NCBI GenBank assembly: GCA_021154885.1
Contig: JAJKHS010000144.1
Location: 124,001 to 188,000 of the forward strand
Direction of reading: 5' to 3'
Origin: Thermoanaerobaculum sp.
GTDB lineage: Bacteria > Acidobacteriota > Thermoanaerobaculia > Multivoradales > UBA5704
DNA length: 64,000 bases
The position numbers and the translations under genes are program-made. Positions 16,401 to 22,527 of this stretch are shown one piece after another (position 1 is the first letter of the stretch; each line of letters starts with the position of its first letter). The notes beneath the pieces were generated by a model. It searched no databases, was not told where the DNA came from, and worked only from the letters and a program-made list of their open reading frames with translations.

Positions 16401-16842
16401 TGTCGATGCGCTCCGTCTTCTCCAGTCCCAGGTGGACCCAGGTCCTGCCGCCGTCGAGCGAGCGGTAGACGCCGTTGCCGATCGAGGCGCTGTTGCGCGG
16501 GTTGCCCTCGCCCGTGCCCACCCAGACGACGTCCGGGTTGGCCTGGAAAACGGCGATGGCGCCGATGGACGCCACCGGCTGATCATCGAAGATCGGCGTG
16601 AAGGTGAGGCCGCCGTTGGTCGACTTCCAGACGCCGCCCGCAGCCGCGCCCACGTAGACCACCTCGGGATTGGACTCGACACCGGCGATAGCCGCCACCC
16701 GGCCGCTCATCCCGGCCGGACCGATGGAGCGCGCCCGCATCCCGGCCAGCAGGTCGGGATCGACGGCGGCGGCGAAGGGCGCCACCGGCAATGCCAGGAG
16801 AAGAAGCGAGAATACCAGCAGGGGAAGGGATTTCCGCAGCAT
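13486..16842 (-). CDS. Large secreted BNR/sortilin-type beta-propeller protein
   Basis: 1118 residues from ATG 16842, with GGAGG five nt upstream. An N-terminal signal peptide (LLVFSLLLLALPVAPFAAA) indicates export. Residues of about 35-740 carry many Asp-box/BNR repeats (SLDGGRTW, TEDGGRTW, SDDGGRTW, TRDGGKTW), giving one or two VPS10/sortilin-like propellers. A low-complexity Lys/Glu/Pro linker, a beta-sandwich and a C-terminal helical region follow. Such proteins are abundant in Acidobacteriota and often annotated as glycosyl hydrolases, but no catalytic residues can be assigned here. Binding or processing of extracellular polymers is plausible. Confidence 0.75.
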   Translation of the reverse strand: MLRKSLPLLVFSLLLLALPVAPFAAAVDPDLLAGMRARSIGPAGMSGRVAAIAGVESNPEVVYVGAAAGGVWKSTNGGLTFTPIFDDQPVASIGAIAVFQANPDVVWVGTGEGNPRNSASIGNGVYRSLDGGRTWVHLGLEKTERIDTIVLHPTNPDVAWIAALGQEWGENPERGVFKTEDGGRTWSKVLYVDPRTGASDLVIDPSNPNKLFAGMWQFRRWPWFFKSGGPGSGLYVTWDGGRTWKPITPEDGLPKGDLGRIGLAISRSRPEVVYATVEAEKSAVVRSDDGGRTWKKVNERYDADPRPFYFSHLRVDPELPDRIYSLDFNVRVSNDGGRSFSDLISGALIHGDYHAMWIAPRNPNLLYLGNDGGVAVSRDRGRTATFVTTLPLAQFYHVAVDLQTPYNVYGGLQDNGSWRGPNTVWQDGGIRSYEWKFVGTGDGFDVRPDPFDPNYVFSEWQGGSLWRFDLRTGEGRDIKPAPPTGGKNRFNWNAGMATDLFDAGTIYSGSQFLYKSTDRGETWTAISPDLTTNNPEWQKLDESGGLTPDASRAETFTTILSIAQSPKEKEVIWVGTDDGRLHVTRDGGKTWTSLEKNVPGVPANTWIPKVTPSKFDTASAFVVFDNHRREDFTPYVYQTNDWGKTWKSLATRDLRGYALALEQDPVDKDLLFLGTEFGLWISQDGGGRWLQWRHGVPTTSVMDLAIHPRDHDLIIGTHGRALYVLDDLRPLRTLTEKTMAEPLHLYETGDAQQHWSAPEPGGFGLGSAEFRGQNRDYGALITFSLNVPGLPLPDSEKERQRKIEERAAQRKEKETTPSAPPPKSARELKPQEQPGGPGGKPEEKAGEKKPEEAAKPNAGEEKPPEAEIRIADAAGRTIRTFTAPVTRGLNRVAWNLRRDGFKRFPQEEPPPPHPAGPEVTPGTYTVTVKYGGHEAKGTVRVLADPRTRNTEADWRQREDALARVGALNDALADAVERIRKTRSDVDTVIAKVPKKEGAPADAKPDPLVEAGGKLKADLTKLERRLWIPYDAPGIQPETDVLSKVGYPFGYILSSWAPPSPTHLEYLRQAESAVAAALVDFNRFFATDVAAFRKQVDDAKLRLLPEEKPIEVKKGGGGE

Positions 16843-16968
16843 GCAAACCTCCAGCGGTCGGTGACGGTCGATTCAGTATCCGGGGCAAGCCGGGGCAAGG
16901 CTCCGCCCGGTCAGGTCTCATTGATACGGAGAACTGGTCGGAGATGTTGCGGGGGGAGGCGAGGAAGT

Positions 16969-16981
16969 CAGATACTATCTG
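16969..16981. promoter_or_regulatory. Palindrome CAGATA-C-TATCTG upstream of fic
   Basis: A perfect 6-bp inverted repeat about 30 bp before the Fic start. It overlaps TACTAT, a possible -10. A second short repeat, CTGTC-CTGGC-GACAG, follows directly. Candidate operator. Confidence 0.4.
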
Positions 16982-17012
16982 TCCTGGCGACAGTTGCTAT
17001 CTGGATATCCCC

Positions 17013-18155
17013 ATGTTGTTCCAAGCTCCCGCGCTCGACGAGAAGGAGGAAGAGGTCCTCGAAAAGGTCGAGGAGCTCCGGCGGACCTTGGGGTACGCCT
17101 TCTCCGCCACGCCGCGGCGCTGGTACGGGCTCCTGCGGCGGGTGACCTTCGCCCGTGCCGTCCGGGGCTCCAACAGCATCGAGGGCTACAACGTCACGGT
17201 GGACGACGCCATCGCCGCTGCCGAGGGCGAGGAGCCGTTGGAGGCGCGCTCGGAAGCGTGGGAGGCGGTCAAGGGATACCAGACCGCCATGACCTACGTC
17301 CTCCAACTCGCCACCGACCTTCACTTCGCCTACTCGACGGACCTCCTGCGCAGCCTCCACTTCATGATGACCCAGCACGACCTGAAGCGGAATCCAGGGC
17401 GCTGGCGGCCGGGACCGATCTTCGTCCGCGACGACGAGCGCAACGAGATCGTCTACGAAGGGCCGGACGCCGAGCGGGTGCCCGGCCTGATGGCCGAGCT
17501 GGTGGGCTTCCTCAACGACAGCTCCGACGGGATGCCCGCCACGGTGAAGGCGGCGATGGGCCATCTGAACCTGGTGATGATCCACCCCTTTTCGGACGGC
17601 AACGGGCGCATGGCCCGCGCTCTGCAGACCCTGGTCCTCGCCCGCACGGGCGTCCTGGCGCCGCAGTTCTCCAGCATCGAGGAGTATCTCGGCAGGAACA
17701 CCCAGGCCTACTACGACGTCCTGGCCCGGGTGGGAGGCGGGCGGTGGAGCCCGGAGCGGGAGGTCCGTCCCTGGCTCCGCTTCTGCCTCACGGCCCACTA
17801 CCGGCAGGCCCGGACCCTGGTGCTGCGGACCCGGGAGCTCGAGAAGCTCTGGAACGCCCTGGAGGTCGAGGTGCGCCGGCGCGGGCTGCCGGAGCGCACC
17901 CTCCTCGCCCTGGCGGACGCCGCCTCGGGCTTAAGGGTCCGCAATGCGACCTACCGTCCAATAGCCGACGTCTCCGACCACCTCGCCGGCCGCGATCTCA
18001 AATTGCTGGTGGAGCAGGGTTTCCTGATCGCGAAGGGAGAGCGGCGCGGGCGCCACTACGTCGCCTCCGACGACCTCCTGAAACTCCGGGCGCGAGTGCA
18101 GGAGCCGCGCCGGGTCGAAGACCCCTTCGAGGAAGAGGGTCCGGAGCGGACCTGA
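17013..18155 (+). CDS. fic: Fic-family adenylyltransferase, class II
   Basis: 380 residues. The canonical Fic motif HPFSDGNGRMAR begins at His191, complete for AMP transfer to hydroxyl groups of target proteins. An inhibitory (S/T)xxxE(G/N) motif is present upstream as S53-N-S-I-E57-G, so this is a class II Fic regulated by its own N-terminal helix, not by a separate antitoxin. The last 100 or so residues look like a winged-helix DNA-binding module (LSDHL-like DVSDHLAGRDLKLLVEQGFL), common in solitary Fic proteins. The start at 17013 is the first ATG after the palindrome; longer frames overlap the upstream gene. Target unknown. Confidence 0.85.
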   Translation: MLFQAPALDEKEEEVLEKVEELRRTLGYAFSATPRRWYGLLRRVTFARAVRGSNSIEGYNVTVDDAIAAAEGEEPLEARSEAWEAVKGYQTAMTYVLQLATDLHFAYSTDLLRSLHFMMTQHDLKRNPGRWRPGPIFVRDDERNEIVYEGPDAERVPGLMAELVGFLNDSSDGMPATVKAAMGHLNLVMIHPFSDGNGRMARALQTLVLARTGVLAPQFSSIEEYLGRNTQAYYDVLARVGGGRWSPEREVRPWLRFCLTAHYRQARTLVLRTRELEKLWNALEVEVRRRGLPERTLLALADAASGLRVRNATYRPIADVSDHLAGRDLKLLVEQGFLIAKGERRGRHYVASDDLLKLRARVQEPRRVEDPFEEEGPERT

Positions 18156-18164
18156 GGAGATTTC

Positions 18165-19088
18165 CTACCGGCCCGCCGGCACCACGTCCACCGGCGCGGC
18201 GGCAGTCGGCGGGGCGGGAGGCGCGGGCGGCGGCTCCGCGGCCGGGGTGGCGATGCCCAGCAGGCCGAAGATCCGCTGCACGTACTGCTGGGTCTCGTGG
18301 TAGGGCGGGATGCCGCCGAAGCGATCCACCGCTCCTTCCCCGGCGTTGTAGGCGGCCAGGGTCTTCTGCACGTCCCCCCCGAAGCGCTCGGTCAGCCACT
18401 TGAGGTACTTCACCCCCGCCTCCAGGTTCTTCACCGGGTTGAGCAGGTCCCGCTTGCGGTGGACCCCGAAGCGGCGGGCGGTCTCCGGCAGGAGCTGCAT
18501 GAGGCCGTAGGCCCCCTTGCGGGAGACGGCCCGGGGATTGAAGGCGGATTCGACGTGGATCAGGGCGGCGACGAGTTGGGGATTGATGGAGTGGCGGACG
18601 GCGATGTCGTAGATGATCTGGCCATAGGGTGATCGGGGTGCCCCGAGGGCCGCATTGACCTCGATCAGCATGTCGGCGGCCTTCCGCAACTGCTCGAGCC
18701 TCTCCTGGGCGGAAGGCCCGGCCGGAGCTGCGGGTGCCGGCGCCGGAGCGGCCTGGGGCTTGGGAGCTTCGGCGGCCGGCTTCGTCGTTTCGGCCGGCAC
18801 CGGCCTGGGCTCCTCGGCGACGGCCGGGAAGGGGCTCGCCTTCGCGACCAGAGTGGCCGCCGGGGTGGCCTGAACGGAGAGCGGGGCGGCGACCGGAGCG
18901 GCAGCCTGGAGCGGCGGGCGGACGACGGCCTTCTGCGGTACTGCGATGGGGGCGGAGTCGGCCACGGCCAGAGGGGTCAGGCTGAAGGCGAAAAGACCGA
19001 CACAGAGTGGGCTGGAGCTCCTTCCGAGGCGACGAATACCAGAAACGATGGGGCCGAGGACGGTGGTTCGATCAAGCTTCCTCTGCAC
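18165..19088 (-). CDS. SLT-family lytic transglycosylase
   Basis: 307 residues from GTG 19088, preceded by GGGAGG five nt upstream. An upstream in-frame TTG at 19184 lies before the predicted transcription start and can be excluded. After a basic N-terminus and a hydrophobic export segment comes an Ala/Pro-rich linker, then an SLT domain (about residues 175-280): catalytic Glu in ALIHVESAFNPRAVSRKGAYGLMQL, then LAAYNAGEGAV and YVQRI. It cleaves peptidoglycan between MurNAc and GlcNAc to anhydro-MurNAc. The C-terminal tail is Pro/Ala-rich. Confidence 0.9.
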   Translation of the reverse strand: MQRKLDRTTVLGPIVSGIRRLGRSSSPLCVGLFAFSLTPLAVADSAPIAVPQKAVVRPPLQAAAPVAAPLSVQATPAATLVAKASPFPAVAEEPRPVPAETTKPAAEAPKPQAAPAPAPAAPAGPSAQERLEQLRKAADMLIEVNAALGAPRSPYGQIIYDIAVRHSINPQLVAALIHVESAFNPRAVSRKGAYGLMQLLPETARRFGVHRKRDLLNPVKNLEAGVKYLKWLTERFGGDVQKTLAAYNAGEGAVDRFGGIPPYHETQQYVQRIFGLLGIATPAAEPPPAPPAPPTAAAPVDVVPAGR

Positions 19089-19175
19089 ACGTGCCTCCCG
19101 TCTGGATAGCAATGTCTGGGACGAGCAGGCGACGCTGCTCCTGGCCTTGTACTGCCGGCTTTGGGCGAGGGCATT

Positions 19176-19203
19176 GATATACAACTCCCCCTGGACCTGT
19201 CAA
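19176..19203 (-). promoter_or_regulatory. Promoter of the lytic transglycosylase
   Basis: Read leftward: perfect TTGACA (19203-19198), 16-bp spacer, TATATC (19181-19176). Transcription would start near 19169, giving an 80-nt leader before the GTG at 19088. Confidence 0.65.
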
Positions 19204-19318
19204 CCTTTCGCCTGGATACCGACTCGTAAATGTCACATTCGCATAGCTTTGCCGCCGGCTGTCGTGCTACGTTGAATGAGGGTCGCAGCCCGGAGAGGGC
19301 GCGCATCGAGGTGAGGCG

Positions 19319-20329
19319 ATGAGCTACAAACGGCTACGGAGGTCCAGCTATCCGCGTCCGCGGCGGCGCTCCAGGGGACTCTTCTGGACGCTGCTGAGCC
19401 TGCTGACGATCGGGTTGACGGCGGCCCTGGTCGGCGCCGGTGGACGCCGGCGCGAGATCTTCGCGGACTTCGAGCCCGAGCGGGCGCGGGCGGATGAGCC
19501 GGAGCCCGTGCCGGAGGATGCCACGCCGGAGGTGGAGGGCGAAACGCTCTGGCTCGCCGGTCCGGCCGGCAATCTCTACGTCCGCGACGGCGGCGCCGAG
19601 GAGCACCCCGAGGCGCTTCCCGTCCTCTTCCTTCATAGCCTGGCGGGCAACGGCGGCCAGTGGGCCCTGCAGCTCGACCACGTGCGCCGGCACCGGCGGG
19701 CGATGGCCCTCGACTTCCGCGGCCACGGCGAATCCGATCCGGCCGAGGACGGCGACTACTCCGTCGCGGGTCTCGCGGGCGACGTGGCGGCGGTGGCCGA
19801 CCAGCTCGGCCTGCGCCGTTTCCTCCTCGCCGGCCACAGCCTGGGATCGGCGGTGGCCATCGAGTACGCCGGCCGTCACCCCGAGCGGGTGGCCGGGCTC
19901 CTGCTGGTGGACCCCAACGGCGACGGGAGCCGCGTCCCGGAGGCTGAATTCGCGCCCTTCCTCGAATCCCTGCGCTCCGACCCCCTGGCCGAGCTCGAGT
20001 CCTACTTCCGCCAGCTCGTGGTGGGCGGCGACCCCGACGCCGCCGGCTGGGTGCTCGAGGATCTCCGCCTGACTCACGAGGACGCCGTGGTCAAGGCCGT
20101 CGAAGGGTCGCTGCGTTACCAGCCCCTCCCCGCGCTGGAGCGCTACCAGGGGCCGAAGCTCTCCATCATCAGCGACATGAACCGGCTCCCCTACAGCCTC
20201 CACAACCTCCTGCCGGACCTCCCCGTCCACCTGATGACCGGCACCGGCCACTGGGTGATGATGGATCGCCCCGAGGTCTTCAACCGCCTGCTGGACGAGT
20301 TCGTGGAGGAGGTGGAGGCGCGGGGCTAG
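19319..20329 (+). CDS. Membrane-anchored alpha/beta hydrolase
   Basis: 336 residues. A very basic N-terminus (SYKRLRRSSYPRPRRRSRG) precedes one membrane helix, so the catalytic domain is probably periplasmic. The alpha/beta-hydrolase core shows the oxyanion region FLHSLAGNGGQW, the nucleophile elbow AGHSLGSA and the late His in GTGHWVMMD. Substrate unknown. Its last 35 bp, including the stop, are duplicated at 20860-20894 on the far side of hicBA. Confidence 0.8.
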   Translation: MSYKRLRRSSYPRPRRRSRGLFWTLLSLLTIGLTAALVGAGGRRREIFADFEPERARADEPEPVPEDATPEVEGETLWLAGPAGNLYVRDGGAEEHPEALPVLFLHSLAGNGGQWALQLDHVRRHRRAMALDFRGHGESDPAEDGDYSVAGLAGDVAAVADQLGLRRFLLAGHSLGSAVAIEYAGRHPERVAGLLLVDPNGDGSRVPEAEFAPFLESLRSDPLAELESYFRQLVVGGDPDAAGWVLEDLRLTHEDAVVKAVEGSLRYQPLPALERYQGPKLSIISDMNRLPYSLHNLLPDLPVHLMTGTGHWVMMDRPEVFNRLLDEFVEEVEARG

Positions 20330-20330
20330 G
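20296..20330 (+). repeat. 35-bp direct repeat, copy 1 (end of hydrolase gene)
   Basis: Begins CGAGTTCGTGGAGG and ends GCGGGGCTAGG; it differs from copy 2 at 20860-20894 by a single base (position 24, C versus A). The two copies bracket hicBA. Confidence 0.9.
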
Positions 20331-20341
20331 GGGTCGGTCCT

Positions 20342-20554
20342 TCAAGCGTTCTCGAAGTCGCTCCACTCGACCGCTAATTGGCGGACTGCCGCGCGAACGG
20401 TCCCCAGTTTGAGGTCGCGTCCACCCCAGTCGGGTACTACAGTGACTCGGTTGGTGGCTGGGTTGAACCACTTCCGGTGAGAACCGCCTGTCCGGCGCGG
20501 AAGCTCTTGACAACCAAGCGCGATCAGCTTGCGGCTGACGTGGCGATATTTCAT
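20342..20554 (-). CDS. hicA: HicA-type mRNA interferase toxin
   Basis: 70 residues from ATG 20554, which overlaps the hicB stop by 4 bp (ATGA). The double-stranded-RNA-binding-like HicA fold is recognisable from KLIALGCQE, the catalytic GGSHRKWFNP segment with its His, and PDWGGRDLKLGTVRAAVRQL. HicA cleaves mRNA and is neutralised by HicB. The gene order is hicB-hicA, so the antitoxin is made first. Confidence 0.85.
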   Translation of the reverse strand: MKYRHVSRKLIALGCQELPRRTGGSHRKWFNPATNRVTVVPDWGGRDLKLGTVRAAVRQLAVEWSDFENA

Positions 20555-20796
20555 GGAGCCGTGACCAAGGTCTCCAACCACACGGGACCACTGACATCCG
20601 GAAGCTGTGTGTTTGCAGGCCAAGGCCGGCCCAGGTCGCGATAGGCCTCGACGACGGCGACCAGAGCGTCCTGGACGTTGGCCAGCGCCTCATCGACCGT
20701 GTCCCCCTCGGTCACCAACTCGGGAAGCAACGGTGAGGTCACCGTAAACCCGCCCTCGGGTTGCGGCGAGAGAAGTAGCGGAACTTTGTAGAGCAT
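20551..20796 (-). CDS. hicB: HicB-type antitoxin
   Basis: 81 residues of the degenerate RNase H-like HicB fold: YKVPLLLSPQPEGGFTVTSP, then ELVTEGDTVDEALANVQDAL. AAGGAGG lies just upstream of the ATG. There is no C-terminal helix-turn-helix, so any autoregulation would use the short form. With hicA it forms a 455-bp cassette bracketed by a 35-bp direct repeat. Confidence 0.85.
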   Translation of the reverse strand: MLYKVPLLLSPQPEGGFTVTSPLLPELVTEGDTVDEALANVQDALVAVVEAYRDLGRPWPANTQLPDVSGPVWLETLVTAP

Positions 20797-20859
20797 AGTG
20801 CCCCTCCTTGGGTGGCCGGCAGCAGATCTCGACGCGGCTTCCGGAGCTACCCATTGTAG

Positions 20860-20894
20860 CGAGTTCGTGGAGGAGGTGGAGGAGCGGGGCTAGG
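20860..20894 (+). repeat. 35-bp direct repeat, copy 2
   Basis: 34 of 35 bases match 20296-20330. The CTAG near its end supplies the FkbM stop on the minus strand, just as copy 1 supplies the hydrolase stop on the plus strand. Confidence 0.9.
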
Positions 20895-21807
20895 CCTGCC
20901 GCGCCCCGCGTGGCGAGGGTGAATCCGCCACGCAGATCACGTTGCAGATCTGCCGGGGGACTTGATCGAAGAACGGCCGGTCGTCCACCAGGTGGATGCC
21001 GGGAGCCTCGGCGATCCGGAACCGGCAGGCGCCCAGCGAGCGCAGCAGGCGCACGCACTCGATGGGATCGATGCCGGTGCGCCGGGCCACCTCGGGGTGG
21101 GCCTCGAAGAGGACCACGAACCAGGCCGCCGAGCCGAGCGTCCGGACCGCCCCGCGCAGGACTCCCAGCTCGGCCCCTTCCACGTCGATCTTGAGCAGCA
21201 GGCCGTGGCCGGGGTCGATCTCCAGGTCGTCCACCCGCATCACGGGGATGTCCCCATCCGGGCAGGAGACGATGAAGCGGGCGTGACCGGTGGTGTCCAG
21301 CCGGGGGCTGCGCAGCTCCGCCCTGCCGGAGAAGTCGCTCACCGCGGTCGCGTGGCACTCCCCCGCCGGGGAGAGCCGCTCGATGTTCGCCTTCAGGATC
21401 GGGAACGCCTCGAGGTTGGGCTCGAAGGCGATGACCCGCGTCACGTTCGGGCACCGGTCCAAGAGGAGCGCGGAGACCAGGCCGATGTCCGCTCCGCAGT
21501 CGACGAGCGTGACCGGCGCGGGCCGGCGCCCGATCTCCTCGGCCAGCAGAGCGATGGCCGGCGCCTCGTACTCGCGGGCCTCCCGGTCGCTCATGAAGTT
21601 TTCCGGCCGGTAGAGCGGGACGTCCAACGCCAGCCCCTTACCCAGCGTATAAGGGACGACGACGTTCAGCCAGCCCAGCCGCCGGGCCGTGTCCACGAGG
21701 CGGTAGCCACCCCGGATCTGGCGGCGGATCAGGGTCATCGCCAGCCGGAAGTGCCAGGGGGGACGCTCGGCCCGCCGCGGCAGGGGAGGGGCTTTGGAGA
21801 CGCTCAT
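20890..21807 (-). CDS. FkbM-family methyltransferase
   Basis: 305 residues. The SAM-binding core is visible (VTLVDCGADIGLVSALLLDRC, then VIAFEPNLEAFPILKANI), followed by LLLKIDVEGAELGVLRGA, the hallmark of FkbM O-methyltransferases. Such enzymes commonly methylate sugars or secondary metabolites. ATG 21807 is preferred: a TAGGAT at about 21854-21849 would start transcription near 21844, downstream of the alternative ATG at 21852. Its stop lies inside the 35-bp repeat. Confidence 0.75.
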   Translation of the reverse strand: MSVSKAPPLPRRAERPPWHFRLAMTLIRRQIRGGYRLVDTARRLGWLNVVVPYTLGKGLALDVPLYRPENFMSDREAREYEAPAIALLAEEIGRRPAPVTLVDCGADIGLVSALLLDRCPNVTRVIAFEPNLEAFPILKANIERLSPAGECHATAVSDFSGRAELRSPRLDTTGHARFIVSCPDGDIPVMRVDDLEIDPGHGLLLKIDVEGAELGVLRGAVRTLGSAAWFVVLFEAHPEVARRTGIDPIECVRLLRSLGACRFRIAEAPGIHLVDDRPFFDQVPRQICNVICVADSPSPRGARQA

Positions 21808-21945
21808 TGGAGTCGGCGGGACAGAGGACGACCGCGCCCCGCATTTTTTCATCCTAGCAAAGAATGTCTGGAGCGCTCCGCCTGCGCCCGCCATCAGAGG
21901 CCCAAACAGAGTACCCTGTAAGAAATGACGGGGAGGTGCGTATCC

Positions 21946-22527
21946 ATGGGCGAAGGAGAAAGGAGGGCAGGAGGCGTGCAAGCTGCAGTTTATGAGAGAC
22001 CGCTCACAAGCCCCCCGGACGCCCTGGAAGCGCTGTTCCGGGAGCACCACGGGGCGGTTTATCGCGCCGCATACCGGATTACCGGCAATGCCATGGATGC
22101 GGAGGATGTCCTGCAAACCGTTTTCGCCCGTCTTCTGCGGCGAGAGGAGCAGCCGGACCTCTCGGAGAGCGCGGGGAGCTACCTGCACCGGGCCGCGGTC
22201 AACGCCGCGCTGGACCTGATGCGGCGGCACAAGCGGAGCCGCAAGGTCGATCTGGACGAGGTCGGGGAGTCGCTGGTGGATTCTGCCGATCCGGGTCCAG
22301 AGCGCTTGCGGGGCAGCCGGGAGCTCAAAACCCGGCTGCGAGAGGCGATGTCGCGCCTCTCCCCGCGCCAGGCCGAGATCTTCACTCTGCGCTACCTCGA
22401 GGGGCTGGGAAACCTGGAGATCGCCCATCTGCTGGGCGCCTCCCAGACCTCTATCGCCGTCTTACTGCATCGTGCGCGGCACCGGCTTCAAAAGGAGCTG
22501 GGGTCGCTTGAAGGAGCCACGTCATGA
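21946..22527 (+). CDS. ECF sigma factor
   Basis: 193 residues with sigma region 2 (ALFREHHGAVYRAAYRITGNAMDAEDVLQTVF) and region 4 (SRLSPRQAEIFTLRYLEGLGN, then IAHLLGASQTSIAVLLHRARHRL). Region 3 is absent, as in ECF sigmas. ATG 21946 has GGGAGG nine nt upstream; ATG 21925 is the alternative. Its stop overlaps the start of the anti-sigma-like protein by 4 bp (ATGA), giving 1:1 coupling. Confidence 0.9.
   Translation: MGEGERRAGGVQAAVYERPLTSPPDALEALFREHHGAVYRAAYRITGNAMDAEDVLQTVFARLLRREEQPDLSESAGSYLHRAAVNAALDLMRRHKRSRKVDLDEVGESLVDSADPGPERLRGSRELKTRLREAMSRLSPRQAEIFTLRYLEGLGNLEIAHLLGASQTSIAVLLHRARHRLQKELGSLEGATS

Noticed and set aside
18165-19184. Longer start (TTG 19184) for the lytic transglycosylase
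   Set aside because: It lies upstream of the predicted transcription start near 19169; GTG 19088 has GGGAGG at proper spacing and leads into an export signal.
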